Positions 25,139-35,470 of a DNA stretch of 64,000 nt are shown piece by piece (position 1 is the stretch's first letter; each line of letters begins with the position of its first letter). The position numbers and the translations under genes are program-made. The notes beneath the pieces were generated by a model. That model worked only from the letters and a program-made list of their open reading frames with translations, was not told the DNA's origin and ran no database searches. Location of the stretch: positions 1-64,000 of the forward strand of contig JAFAGM010000016.1 of the NCBI GenBank assembly GCA_023422775.1, written 5' to 3'. The DNA is from Pseudomonadota bacterium. Its GTDB lineage: Bacteria; Pseudomonadota; Alphaproteobacteria; Rhizobiales; Xanthobacteraceae.

Positions 25139-25177
25139 GCACGGTAGGGTGAATACAGAGAACGCTGAATAGACCGG

Positions 25178-26563
25178 ATGCATTCAACGCGGGACATTCA
25201 TTCGCACCCCGACACCGCTGACCGCGGCATGCGGCTGATCTCGGCCATCTCGCTTCCGAAGCTGTTGCTTGCCGCAGGTTTCGCGGCGGTCTCGCTCGCG
25301 CCGGCGACGGCGCAGCCGGTCGCGCCGACACAGCAGGCGACCGCCGCCTCCCCCGAGATCATCAAGCAGCGCGAGCAGGAACTCGAGGCTGCGCGCGAGG
25401 AGCAGCGCAAGGCTGCCGAACTGCAGCAGAAGCTGAAGGCCGACATCGCCGCGATCGGGCAGGATCGCGCCAAGCTCAATCAGCAGCTGATCGACATCGC
25501 CGCCCTGGTGCGCGGCGTCGAGACACGGATCGGCGAGACCGAGGGCCGGCTGCGCCCGCTCGACGTCCGCGAGCAGCAGATCAAGGCTTCGCTCGATTCA
25601 CGCCGCTCCGAAATCATCGAGGTGCTGGCGGCGCTGCAACGTGCCGGCCGGCGCACGCCGCCGGCGCTGCTGGTCCGGCCCGAGGACGCGCTGCAATCGC
25701 TGCGCACCGCGATGCTGCTCGGATCGGTGGTGCCCGAATTGCGCGGGCGCGCGGAAAAGCTTGCCGCCGATCTCGGCGAACTGGTGAGTGTGCGCAAGAC
25801 CATCGCCACCGAACGCGATGTGCTGGCACACGACCGCGACCGGCTGAAAGACGATCAGATCAGGCTCGCCGCGCTGGTCGAGGAACGGCAGCGCAAGCAG
25901 AGCGCGATCGAAAAGGACATGGAAGCCGAGGGCGCACGCGCCATCAGCCTGTCCAGGCAGGTCGACAGCCTGCAGGGCCTGATTGCGAAAATGGAGCAGG
26001 AGCTCAAGAGCGCCGCCAAGGCCGCCACCACCGCCAGCCTGCAGGGCGCGCCGCCGGCGGCCGCCAACGGCAAACCCAATCTGGGGGCGTTGAAGGACCC
26101 TGCCCGGCTCACCCCGGCGATCGCCTTTGCCTCCGCCAAGGGACTTTTCGCCCTACCGGTTAACGGCCGCAAAATTCGCGATTTTGGCGGTTCCGATGGC
26201 GCGGGTGGCGCGGAAAAAGGCATTTCCTTGGCGGCCCGGGCTGGCGCACAGGTCACAACCCCGTGTGACGGCTGGGTTGTTTACGCCGGGCCCTTCCGTA
26301 GCTACGGACAACTCTTGATCCTCAATGCCGGGGGCGGGTATCATGTCCTGATCGCCGGGATGGAGCGCATTTCGGTAAATATCGGCCAGTTCGTACTGAC
26401 GGGAGAGCCGGTCGCAACCATGGGGTCGACATCCCAGGTCGCATCTATTCTCGCGACGACCGCGAGCCAGCCGGTGCTATATGTCGAGTTCCGCAAGGAC
26501 GGCACTCCAATCGATTCAGGCCCATGGTGGGCCACCAACGAAGGCGAAAAGGTTCGCGGATGA
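25178..26563 (+). CDS. EnvC-like murein hydrolase activator (degenerate M23 domain)
   Basis: The 461-residue protein has an N-terminal signal segment (about 20-46, LPKLLLAAGFAAVSLAPATA), a long coiled coil rich in Gln/Glu/Arg (60-290) and a C-terminal LytM/M23 domain. The usual zinc ligands are missing: where active LytM has HxGxD this protein has EKGISLAARAG, and the end reads LYVEFRKDG instead of HxEIR. That is the EnvC pattern: a periplasmic regulator that activates cell-wall amidases at division rather than a hydrolase. Its TGA overlaps the ATG of ctpA. Confidence 0.88.
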   Translation: MHSTRDIHSHPDTADRGMRLISAISLPKLLLAAGFAAVSLAPATAQPVAPTQQATAASPEIIKQREQELEAAREEQRKAAELQQKLKADIAAIGQDRAKLNQQLIDIAALVRGVETRIGETEGRLRPLDVREQQIKASLDSRRSEIIEVLAALQRAGRRTPPALLVRPEDALQSLRTAMLLGSVVPELRGRAEKLAADLGELVSVRKTIATERDVLAHDRDRLKDDQIRLAALVEERQRKQSAIEKDMEAEGARAISLSRQVDSLQGLIAKMEQELKSAAKAATTASLQGAPPAAANGKPNLGALKDPARLTPAIAFASAKGLFALPVNGRKIRDFGGSDGAGGAEKGISLAARAGAQVTTPCDGWVVYAGPFRSYGQLLILNAGGGYHVLIAGMERISVNIGQFVLTGEPVATMGSTSQVASILATTASQPVLYVEFRKDGTPIDSGPWWATNEGEKVRG

Positions 26564-27918
26564 TGCGCAAGACTTCTGTAATTCTTCTCAGCGCCGCCAC
26601 CGGTGCGGCTTTGACGCTCTTCGTCACGCAGCCGCGTTCAGTGCTGATGGGATCGAGCGCGGCGCGTGCCGCGACCTCGGACACCTATCGTCAGCTCAAC
26701 TTGTTCGGCGACGTGTTCGAGCGCGTGCGCAGCGACTATGTCGAGAAGCCCGACGACAGCAAGCTGGTCGAATCCGCGATCTCGGGCATGCTCACCGGTC
26801 TGGACCCGCATTCCAGCTACATGGATGCGAAGAGCTTTCGCGACATGCAGGTGCAGACCCGCGGAGAATTCGGCGGGCTCGGTATCGAAGTCACGATGGA
26901 AGACGGCCTGATCAAGGTGGTCTCGCCGATCGACGACACACCGGCGTCGAAGGCCGGCATCATGGCCAACGACATCATCACCACGCTCGACGACGAAGCC
27001 GTGCAGGGTCTCACCCTCAATCAGGCGGTCGAGAAGATGCGCGGTCCGGTCAACACCAAGATCCGCCTCAAGATCATCCGCAAGGGCTCGGACAATCCGA
27101 TCGACGTGACGCTGGTGCGCGACAACATCCGCGTCCGCTCGGTTCGCGCGCGCGTCGAACAGGACGACATCGCCTATATCCGCGTCACTACCTTCAACGA
27201 GCAGACCACCGAAGGCCTGAAACGTGAGATCAACAACCTCTCGAACCAGATCGGCGACAAGCTGAAGGGCTACATCATCGACCTGCGCAACAATCCCGGC
27301 GGCCTCCTGGAGGAAGCAGTCACCGTTTCCGACGCCTTCCTCGAGCGCGGCGAAATCGTCTCGACCCGCGGCCGCAACGCCGAGGAAACCCAGCGCCGCG
27401 CTGCCCATTCCGGCGACCTGACGAAGGGCAAGCCGATTATCGTTCTGGTCAATGGCGGCTCGGCTTCGGCGTCGGAGATCGTCGCCGGCGCGTTGCAGGA
27501 CCACAAGCGCGCGACGCTGGTCGGCACACGCTCGTTCGGCAAGGGCTCGGTGCAGACCATCATTCCGCTCGGCAGCGGCAATGGCGCGCTTCGCCTCACC
27601 ACCGCGCGCTACTACACGCCGTCGGGCAAGTCGATCCAGGCCAAGGGCATCGTGCCCGACATCGAGGTGCTGCAGGACGTGCCGGACGAGTTGAAGTCGC
27701 GTACCGACACCAAGGGCGAGGCCTCGCTGCGCGGCCACCTGAAGTCGGATGGCGACGAGAAGACCGGCTCGCAGTCCTACGTGCCGCCGGACGCCAAGGA
27801 CGACAAGGCGCTGAAGACGGCGGCTGACCTGCTGCACGGTATCAAGTCGACCGCAACCGCGCCGGCAACCGGCGACAAGGCGGCGATCGACAAGCCAGCC
27901 ACCAAGGCGGCAAACTGA
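26560..27918 (+). CDS. ctpA: S41 carboxy-terminal processing protease (CtpA)
   Basis: This 452-residue periplasmic serine protease has a signal peptide (KTSVILLSAATGAALTLFV), a PDZ domain (about 95-185: GEFGGLGIEVTMEDGLIKVV) and the S41 catalytic core. The nucleophile Ser is in NGGSASASEIVAGAL and the general base Lys in GTRSFGKGSVQT. CtpA-type enzymes trim exported proteins at hydrophobic C-termini. After about residue 390 a Lys/Asp/Ala-rich tail follows. The ATG at 26560 overlaps the previous stop, so it is coupled to the EnvC-like gene; the next codon is also ATG. Confidence 0.95.
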   Translation: MMRKTSVILLSAATGAALTLFVTQPRSVLMGSSAARAATSDTYRQLNLFGDVFERVRSDYVEKPDDSKLVESAISGMLTGLDPHSSYMDAKSFRDMQVQTRGEFGGLGIEVTMEDGLIKVVSPIDDTPASKAGIMANDIITTLDDEAVQGLTLNQAVEKMRGPVNTKIRLKIIRKGSDNPIDVTLVRDNIRVRSVRARVEQDDIAYIRVTTFNEQTTEGLKREINNLSNQIGDKLKGYIIDLRNNPGGLLEEAVTVSDAFLERGEIVSTRGRNAEETQRRAAHSGDLTKGKPIIVLVNGGSASASEIVAGALQDHKRATLVGTRSFGKGSVQTIIPLGSGNGALRLTTARYYTPSGKSIQAKGIVPDIEVLQDVPDELKSRTDTKGEASLRGHLKSDGDEKTGSQSYVPPDAKDDKALKTAADLLHGIKSTATAPATGDKAAIDKPATKAAN

Positions 27919-27940
27919 TCCTGATCCTTTGGAGTTATCG

Positions 27941-27974
27941 AAAGGGCGGCCCTCGGGCCGCCCTTTTTGCTGCC
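27941..27974 (+). terminator. Terminator of the envC-ctpA operon
   Basis: The perfect 12-bp stem aaagggcggccc/gggccgcccttt is followed by a run of T, a textbook intrinsic terminator 22 bases after the ctpA stop. Confidence 0.85.
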
Positions 27975-28081
27975 GCCTCCCATCCTCCCGGCGGCAAGGG
28001 CACCTGCCGCTTTTGCCCGCGCTGGAGGCGCTCGATCCGGCCCGTCGTGCTATCGTCGGCGGGGTTGATTCGGGGAGGTTC

Positions 28082-29278
28082 ATGACTGAGGCGGCCGACG
28101 AACTGAGCGCACCGCTCGGGCAGAAAACGGAGCGCAGCAAGCGCCGGTTTCGGCTGCCGTTCACCGCCATGCAGGCGCTGGCCGTGCTGCTCGGGCTGTT
28201 TCTAGTCGCCTTCACCGCGGTCGCCCTCTTCACCGACAATCCGCTCGGCGGCGAGCCGGTCGCGCAGGTCGCCCTGCGCAAGCCGGGCGCGGACGAAAAG
28301 CCGTTGGCCTCCGGTCAGCCCGATCCGGCCGAGAAGTCCACGACCAGGCAAACCGCTGCCGGCGACAACAAGACCGTTACCATCATCGACGGCTCCAGCG
28401 GCAAGCGCCAGGACGTCGTGATCGGCGCCGAGAATGCCGACAAGGCCGGCGGAGAGGCCGCACCCGCGATGGCGATGGCCGGGATCGATGCGCGGCTGCT
28501 GGAAAAGTCCCGCTACGGCATGATCCCGGCGGTTGCCGACGGACTGAAGCCGTTCACGGTCTACGCGGCTGACGCCGACCGCACCAGGGCCGCCGGAATG
28601 CCCGTGGTCGCCATTGTCATCGGCGGCCTCGGCGTCGGCGCCGCCAAGACCACCGATGCCATCATGAAACTGCCGCCGGCCGTGACGCTGGCGTTCACGC
28701 CCTATGGGGCGGACCCTGCCAAGCTGACCGAGCGAGCCCGGGCGCAGCGCCACGAGATCCTGCTGCAGATCCCGATGGAGCCGTTCGATTACCCCGACAA
28801 CGACCCCGGCCCTCAGACCCTGCTGACGTCACAGACCACAGAGCAGAATATCGACCGCCTGCACTGGCATCTCAGCCGGTTCCAGGGCTATGCGGGCATA
28901 GCCAACTTCATGGGCGCGCGCTTCACCGCTACCGAGAGCGTGATGCAGCCGATCATCCGCGAGGCGGCCAGGCGCGGCCTCGGCTACCTCGACGACGGCG
29001 CCACGCCACGCAGCGCCGCCCCGGCCCTGACGGCGGCCGAAGCGATGCCGTTCGCCAAGGCCGACTTCACCATCGATGCGGTTCCGACCTCGGCGGAGAT
29101 CGACCGGACGCTGGTCAAGCTGGAGACGCTTGCCAAGGAACGGGGGCTCGCCGTCGGTATCGCCTCGGCCTTGCCGATTTCGATTGAGCGGATTGCCGCC
29201 TGGACAAAGACACTCGACAGCCGCGGCATCATGCTTGTGCCATTGACAACGGCGATGCTGAAATCAAAATCAGGCTAG
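28082..29278 (+). CDS. Divergent polysaccharide deacetylase family protein (YibQ-like)
   Basis: This 398-residue protein has one N-terminal membrane helix (about 29-52, AMQALAVLLGLFLVAFTAVA), a low-complexity linker, then a deacetylase-like TIM-type fold from about residue 175: VVAIVIGGLGVGAAKTTDAI, LLQIPMEPFDYPDNDPGPQT, FQGYAGIANFMGARFTATES and RGLGYLDDGATPRSAA. This is the divergent polysaccharide deacetylase (DUF610/YibQ) family, which lies near envC and ctpA in many Proteobacteria. The canonical metal residues are altered in the family, so catalytic activity is unproven. Confidence 0.88.
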   Translation: MTEAADELSAPLGQKTERSKRRFRLPFTAMQALAVLLGLFLVAFTAVALFTDNPLGGEPVAQVALRKPGADEKPLASGQPDPAEKSTTRQTAAGDNKTVTIIDGSSGKRQDVVIGAENADKAGGEAAPAMAMAGIDARLLEKSRYGMIPAVADGLKPFTVYAADADRTRAAGMPVVAIVIGGLGVGAAKTTDAIMKLPPAVTLAFTPYGADPAKLTERARAQRHEILLQIPMEPFDYPDNDPGPQTLLTSQTTEQNIDRLHWHLSRFQGYAGIANFMGARFTATESVMQPIIREAARRGLGYLDDGATPRSAAPALTAAEAMPFAKADFTIDAVPTSAEIDRTLVKLETLAKERGLAVGIASALPISIERIAAWTKTLDSRGIMLVPLTTAMLKSKSG

Positions 29279-29356
29279 AGATCAACCTGATGGTGCCAAT
29301 CCGGACGTCCGGACCACGCCCGCCCTATCGATTGTGGCCGAAGGAGCCCTGACGGA

Positions 29357-29860
29357 ATGGCGCGCTACGAAGACCTGCCTTACCGGACCTGCGTCGGCAT
29401 GATGCTGATCAACGCAGCAGGGCTGGTCTTCATCGGCCGTCGCGCCGGCGGCATCGAGCATGTCGATGAGACCCATGTCTGGCAGATGCCGCAGGGCGGG
29501 GTCGATCCCGGCGAGGACACCTGGGAAGCCGCCAAGCGCGAGCTTTACGAAGAAACCAGCGTCCGCTCGGTGGAGAAACTCGGCGAAGTCAGGGACTGGC
29601 TGATCTACGACATTCCCCGCACCGTGGCCGGCCGCACCTGGAAGGGCCGCTATCGCGGCCAGCGGCAGAAATGGTTTGCGCTGCGCTTCACCGGCAAGGA
29701 CGCGGAGATCAACGTCGCCAGTCCCGGTGGCGGTCACAAGGCCGAATTCATCAGTTGGCGCTGGGAGCCGATGAAGAATCTGCCGAGCCTGATCGTTCCG
29801 TTCAAGCGGCCGGTCTACGAGCGCGTGGTCAAGGAATTCTCCAGGCTCGCGGGCACGTAG
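29357..29860 (+). CDS. rppH: RNA pyrophosphohydrolase (Nudix), first copy
   Basis: The 167-residue protein is RppH, which removes pyrophosphate from mRNA 5' ends to start decay. The Nudix box reads GGVDPGEDTWEAAKRELYEE followed by TSV, with the expected Glu residues. YRTCVGMMLINAAGLVFIGR at the start and RGQRQKWFALRFTGKDAEIN are family hallmarks. It is followed 14 bases later by a second RppH-like gene. Confidence 0.95.
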   Translation: MARYEDLPYRTCVGMMLINAAGLVFIGRRAGGIEHVDETHVWQMPQGGVDPGEDTWEAAKRELYEETSVRSVEKLGEVRDWLIYDIPRTVAGRTWKGRYRGQRQKWFALRFTGKDAEINVASPGGGHKAEFISWRWEPMKNLPSLIVPFKRPVYERVVKEFSRLAGT

Positions 29861-29874
29861 GCGCGCGCAGCATC

Positions 29875-30375
29875 ATGGTCGATGACAAGCCCTATCGTCC
29901 CAACGTCGGGATCGCATTGTTCAACAGCGCCGGTCAGGTGCTGATAGGGCGCCGCTTCCGCGACGACGGGCCGGAAATCATTCTGCCGGGGCTCGAATGG
30001 CAGATGCCGCAGGGCGGCATCGATCCCGATGAGAACCCGCGCGATGCCGTCATGCGTGAACTCTGGGAGGAGACCGGGGCGGTCAGCGCCGAGCATCTCG
30101 GCGAAACCGACTGGATGACTTACGAATTTCCGCCCTATGACGGTCCGCCCCACCATCGCCTGGCGAAATTTCGTGGCCAGCGGCAGAAATGGTTCGCGGT
30201 GCGCTTCACCGGCCGCGACGACGAGATCGACCCGCTGACGCCGCGCAACGGGCAACCGGCCGAATTCGATTCATGGCGCTGGGAAGGGCTCGACAAGGTC
30301 GCTGACCTCGTGGTGCCGTTCCGGCGCGAGGTGTACCGGACCGTGGCGCGGCAGTTTGCGAAGTTCGCCCGCTAA
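29875..30375 (+). CDS. RppH-like Nudix hydrolase, second copy
   Basis: This 166-residue paralogue directly follows rppH and keeps the whole fold: PYRPNVGIALFNSAGQVLIG, the Nudix box GGIDPDENPRDAVMRELWEE and RGQRQKWFAVRFTGRDDEID. It differs by an insertion before the Nudix box (DDGPEIILPGLEWQMP) and another before the RGQRQKW block (EFPPYDGPPHH). The catalytic Glu residues are intact, so both copies should be active. Tandem duplication of rppH is the simplest explanation; whether the two have different targets is unknown. Confidence 0.93.
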   Translation: MVDDKPYRPNVGIALFNSAGQVLIGRRFRDDGPEIILPGLEWQMPQGGIDPDENPRDAVMRELWEETGAVSAEHLGETDWMTYEFPPYDGPPHHRLAKFRGQRQKWFAVRFTGRDDEIDPLTPRNGQPAEFDSWRWEGLDKVADLVVPFRREVYRTVARQFAKFAR

Positions 30376-30556
30376 ACCGGATCGCATAGCCTGTCGGGGA
30401 TGTTGACGACCCGCCTATATATTCTGGCCGACCGGGTTCCCGGAAAGCACCGGCTACCGTCGGCCGTTTGGCGCCAGCGAACCTTTTGCATCGGCCGCAG
30501 ACAGACTAACGGGAACCGCATGGAAATAATCCGCGCTGCACGATGTTTTGCCTGAC

Positions 30557-30826
30557 ATGATCGATGTGATCGTAACCAGACGCCGCCGGGGTTGGGAGTG
30601 GCGGCTACATGGCAAGGATGGCGCGCCGATCGTGGGCGGTCGCGAACGAACCCGTTCGGCGGCCCGTTGTCAGGGCTACCGGAACCTGTTCATGCTGCTG
30701 GCTGTCGGCCGGAGGTCCACGGTCATCCGGATTTCCGCGAGCCCCGCAGGACCAGATGAATCGAGTTCAGCCGCGAACAGGCCGTCGTCCCATTCGGTCC
30801 GACCGAAAACGGGCCTATCGCAATAA
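30557..30826 (+). CDS. Small basic hypothetical protein (89 aa)
   Basis: The 89-residue frame starts MIDVIVTRRRRGWEWRLHGK and continues GGRERTRSAARCQGYRNLFM, a pattern like a short beta hairpin with a basic helix. The C-terminal 35 residues are low complexity, Ser/Pro-rich. A weak ribosome site makes the start uncertain (TTG at 30548 is in frame). Possibly a DNA- or RNA-binding protein, but I recognise no family. Confidence 0.4.
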   Translation: MIDVIVTRRRRGWEWRLHGKDGAPIVGGRERTRSAARCQGYRNLFMLLAVGRRSTVIRISASPAGPDESSSAANRPSSHSVRPKTGLSQ

Positions 30827-30942
30827 CCTGGCAATCCGCTGCCGCGCCTCAAAGCCAGGCCAAGCCGGCCGTTCAAGCAGTGCCGCAAAAAGCTCAGCGC
30901 CCGTCACCTGGTGACGAGCGCTGGCGTTAACGGAAGCCTTCA

Positions 30943-30969
30943 TAAGCCCCGGAGCAGTGCCCCGGGGCT
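30943..30969 (-). terminator. Hairpin at the end of the atp operon
   Basis: aagccccgg and ccggggctt form a 9-bp hairpin directly after the atpC stop. No T-run follows on the transcript, so it may be a 3' stabiliser rather than an intrinsic terminator. Confidence 0.5.
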
Positions 30970-31376
30970 TAGTGCATGGCCGTGGCGTTGAGTTCGTGCT
31001 GGATGCTCTTGAAGTGATCGAGCCGCGCGATCTCGCGATCGAGCTCGACGCCAACTTTTTCACTCAGCTTCGCTTCCATATCGGCAATCGTGCCGGCGAA
31101 CTGGGCGCGATCGAGATCCTCCAGCGAGGTGGCGACGTCGGCGAGCACCGTGAGACCCTTTTCCGACATTTCGGCAAGACCACCGAGCACGATGACCTTT
31201 TGACGGTCACCACCGGCGATGATGGTCAGGATGCCGGGGCGAATTGCGGCGACGACCGGCGCATGCCCGGCCAGTACGCCGAAATCTCCTTCCACGCCGG
31301 GAATGTCAACTTGATCGACCTCACCGGAGTACGCGAGCTTTTCGGGCGAAACCAGGTCGAATTGAAAGGTGGCCAT
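30969..31376 (-). CDS. atpC: ATP synthase F1 subunit epsilon
   Basis: The 135-residue epsilon subunit of F1 couples rotation to the central stalk and can inhibit ATP hydrolysis. The N-terminal beta domain reads MATFQFDLVSPEKLAYSGEV, then FGVLAGHAPVVAAIRPGILT, with the two C-terminal helices (QFAGTIADMEAKLSEKVGVE) ending at the stop. It is the last gene of the F1 operon, separated from atpD by about 95 bases filled with a palindromic repeat. Confidence 0.97.
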   Translation of the reverse strand: MATFQFDLVSPEKLAYSGEVDQVDIPGVEGDFGVLAGHAPVVAAIRPGILTIIAGGDRQKVIVLGGLAEMSEKGLTVLADVATSLEDLDRAQFAGTIADMEAKLSEKVGVELDREIARLDHFKSIQHELNATAMH

Positions 31377-31386
31377 GGAGAACCTG

Positions 31387-31471
31387 CGAATGGCGAATTG
31401 CGAATGGCGAGTAGCGAATGGTGCAGGAAGCAGCGCTTGCTTATTCGCTACTCCCTATTCGCCGTTCGCCG
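31387..31471. repeat. Palindromic repeat, family A, in the atpD-atpC gap
   Basis: The left arm gcgaatggcgaattgcgaat...gtagcgaatgg and right arm tattcgctactccctattcg...ttcgcc are inverted copies, related to 15891-15967. It fills almost the entire space between atpD and atpC. Confidence 0.65.
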
Positions 31472-31472
31472 C

Positions 31473-32915
<1,443 letters not shown>

Positions 32916-32969
32916 GATTAGCTCTCCTTCGAAATTCTGTACTTGAACGACCGTCGTTTGGTTCGTGCG

Positions 32970-33845
32970 TCAGACCGCCTCGGCGCCGGAGATGATCTCG
33001 ATCAGCTCCTTGGTGATCTGGGCTTGACGGGTTCGGTTGTAGACTTGGGTTTGCTTGCGAATCATTTCACCCGCGTTGCGGGTGGCGTTGTCCATCGAGC
33101 TCATCTGAGCGCCATAGAACGAAGCGTTGTTTTCCAGCAGCGCGCGGAAGATCTGGACCGCGATATTGCGCGGCAGCAGGCCGGAGAGAAGTTCGTCCTC
33201 TTCCGGCTCGAATTCGTAGGAGGTCGACGGCGCACCCGCCGCCCCTTCTTCCACGACGAGCGGAATGATCTGCTGCGCCGTCGGGACCTGGGCAATCACC
33301 GACTTGAACTGCGAGTAGAACAACGTGCAGACGTCGAACTCGCCGTTCTCGAAACGGGCCAGCACCTTGTTGGCGATGTCCTCGGCGTTGACGAAGCCGA
33401 GCTGACGAACGCTGCGCAGGTCGACATATTCGATAATCTGCTTCTCGAAGGTTCGGCGGAGTTGCTCGTAACCCTTGCGGCCGACGCAGAAAATCTTGAC
33501 CTCTTTGCCCTGCCCGATCAGTGACTGCGCACGCTCGCGCGCCAGACGGACGATCGCCGAGTTGAACGCGCCGCAGAGGCCGCGCTCGCCGGTGCAGACC
33601 AGCAACAGGTGGACCTGGTCCCTGCCAGTGCCGGCGAGCAACGCCGGCGCGCCAGGCGAACCCGCGGCGGCGCTGGCGATGTTCGAGATCACCGCGCCCA
33701 TCTTGTCGGCATAGGGCCGCGCCGCCTCGGCAGCATTCTGTGCGCGACGCAACCTGGACGCCGCGACCATCTGCATCGCCTTGGTAATCTTTTGCGTCGC
33801 CTTGGTGGAGGCGATGCGGACGCGCATGTCTTTAAGTGACGCCAT
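32970..33845 (-). CDS. atpG: ATP synthase F1 subunit gamma
   Basis: This 291-residue subunit is the rotating shaft of F1. The N-terminal helix MASLKDMRVRIASTKATQKI, LLVCTGERGLCGAFNSAIVR and the C-terminal helix ATRNAGEMIRKQTQVYNRTR with QAQITKELIEIISGAEAV are diagnostic. It sits between atpA and atpD, with a hairpin (GGCCCGGC/GCCGGGCC, about 33904-33925) in the atpA-atpG gap. Confidence 0.98.
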   Translation of the reverse strand: MASLKDMRVRIASTKATQKITKAMQMVAASRLRRAQNAAEAARPYADKMGAVISNIASAAAGSPGAPALLAGTGRDQVHLLLVCTGERGLCGAFNSAIVRLARERAQSLIGQGKEVKIFCVGRKGYEQLRRTFEKQIIEYVDLRSVRQLGFVNAEDIANKVLARFENGEFDVCTLFYSQFKSVIAQVPTAQQIIPLVVEEGAAGAPSTSYEFEPEEDELLSGLLPRNIAVQIFRALLENNASFYGAQMSSMDNATRNAGEMIRKQTQVYNRTRQAQITKELIEIISGAEAV

Positions 33846-33903
33846 TCTCAGTTCACCCCGGCGATCTGGTCGCTAAGACCTGGACCGCAAGCCACTCTTT
33901 CGG

Positions 33904-33925
33904 CGGGCCCGGCGAGGAGCCGGGC
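33904..33925. repeat. GC-rich hairpin in the atpA-atpG gap
   Basis: ggcccggc and gccgggcc are inverted around a few bases. It may slow or split the transcript between atpA and atpG; it resembles the core of other REP elements in this window. Confidence 0.5.
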
Positions 33926-33940
33926 CACGACGGCAAATCA

Positions 33941-35470
33941 TCAAGCAAACGACTTCGCGTAACCTTCGACGGCACTCTTGAGCTTGCCGGCGAGATCGTC
34001 GGAGAGATCGCGGCTGTCACGGATGCCGTTGAGGATGTCGGCGTTCTTGCCACGCAGGAGCGACAGCAGGCCGTCCTCGAACGCGCGAACCTTGTTGAGC
34101 GGAAGCGCATCGAGATAGCCGTTGGTGCCGGCCCAGATCACGCAGACCTGCTCTTCCATCTTCAGCGGCGCGAACTGCGGCTGCTTCAGGAGTTCGGTCA
34201 GACGCGAGCCGCGGTTGAGCAGGCGCTGCGTCGAAGCGTCGAGGTCCGAGCCGAACTGCGCGAACGCCGCCATTTCGCGGTACTGCGCCAGCTCACCCTT
34301 GATCTTGCCGGCGACCTTCTTCATCGCCTTGGTCTGCGCCGAGGAACCCACGCGCGACACCGACAGACCGACGTTCACGGCAGGACGGATGCCCTGGAAG
34401 AACAGATCGGTTTCGAGGAAGATCTGGCCGTCGGTAATCGAAATCACGTTGGTCGGGATGTAAGCCGACACGTCGTTGGCCTGGGTCTCGATCACCGGTA
34501 GCGCCGTCAGCGATCCGGAGCCGTGATCCTTGCTGAGCTTCGCGGCGCGCTCGAGCAGGCGGGAGTGCAGATAGAACACGTCACCCGGATAGGCTTCGCG
34601 GCCCGGCGGGCGGCGCAGCAGCAGCGACATCTGGCGGTAGGCAACGGCCTGCTTGGACAGATCGTCATAGATGATGACGGCGTGCATGCCGTTGTCGCGG
34701 AAGTACTCGCCCATGGTGCAGCCGGTGAACGGCGCGATGTACTGCATCGGCGCCGGGTCGGAGGCGGTGGCGGCGACGACGATGGAATATTCCAGCGCGC
34801 CCTGCTCTTCCAGCACCTTCACGAACTGGGCAACGGTCGAACGCTTCTGGCCGATCGCGACGTAGACGCAATACAGCTTGATGTTCTCGTCGGGCTGCGC
34901 GTTGAGCGGCTTCTGGTTCAGGATGGTGTCGAGCGCGATCGCGGTCTTGCCGGTCTGGCGGTCGCCGATGATCAGTTCGCGCTGGCCACGACCGACCGGA
35001 ATCAGCGCATCGATCGCCTTGAGGCCGGTCGCCATCGGCTCGCTCACCGACTTGCGCGGAATGATGCCGGGCGCCTTGACGTCGACGCGCATGCGCTTCT
35101 CGGCCTGGATCGGGCCCTTGCCGTCGATCGGATTGCCCAGCGCGTCGACGACGCGGCCGAGCAGGCCCTTGCCGACCGGCGTGTCCACGATGGCGCGGGT
35201 ACGCTTGACGGTCTGGCCTTCCTTGATCTCGCGGTCGGCGCCGAAGATCACGATACCGACGTTGTCGGTTTCGAGGTTCAGCGCCATGCCGCGGGTACCG
35301 TTCTCGAACTCGACCATTTCACCGGCCTGGACGTTGTCCAGACCGTAGACGCGGGCGATACCGTCGCCGACGGACAGCACCTGTCCGACTTCGGTGACCT
35401 CGGCCTCCTGGCCGAAATTCTTGATCTGGTCCTTGAGGATCGCGGAAATTTCCGCGGCGCGGATGTCCAT
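33941..35470 (-). CDS. atpA: ATP synthase F1 subunit alpha
   Basis: The 509-residue non-catalytic nucleotide-binding subunit starts MDIRAAEISAILKDQIKNFG, has the P-loop GDRQTGKTAIALDTI and the arginine finger region AVNVGLSVSRVGSSAQ. It alternates with beta in the F1 hexamer. The TGA of atpH overlaps its ATG as TGATG, so translation is coupled. Confidence 0.99.
   Translation of the reverse strand: MDIRAAEISAILKDQIKNFGQEAEVTEVGQVLSVGDGIARVYGLDNVQAGEMVEFENGTRGMALNLETDNVGIVIFGADREIKEGQTVKRTRAIVDTPVGKGLLGRVVDALGNPIDGKGPIQAEKRMRVDVKAPGIIPRKSVSEPMATGLKAIDALIPVGRGQRELIIGDRQTGKTAIALDTILNQKPLNAQPDENIKLYCVYVAIGQKRSTVAQFVKVLEEQGALEYSIVVAATASDPAPMQYIAPFTGCTMGEYFRDNGMHAVIIYDDLSKQAVAYRQMSLLLRRPPGREAYPGDVFYLHSRLLERAAKLSKDHGSGSLTALPVIETQANDVSAYIPTNVISITDGQIFLETDLFFQGIRPAVNVGLSVSRVGSSAQTKAMKKVAGKIKGELAQYREMAAFAQFGSDLDASTQRLLNRGSRLTELLKQPQFAPLKMEEQVCVIWAGTNGYLDALPLNKVRAFEDGLLSLLRGKNADILNGIRDSRDLSDDLAGKLKSAVEGYAKSFA

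Noticed and set aside
26638..28281. Long minus-strand open frame (547 codons)
   Set aside because: It lies antisense to ctpA, whose protein is clearly real. Its Arg/Asp/His-rich composition is that of a shadow frame in GC-rich DNA.
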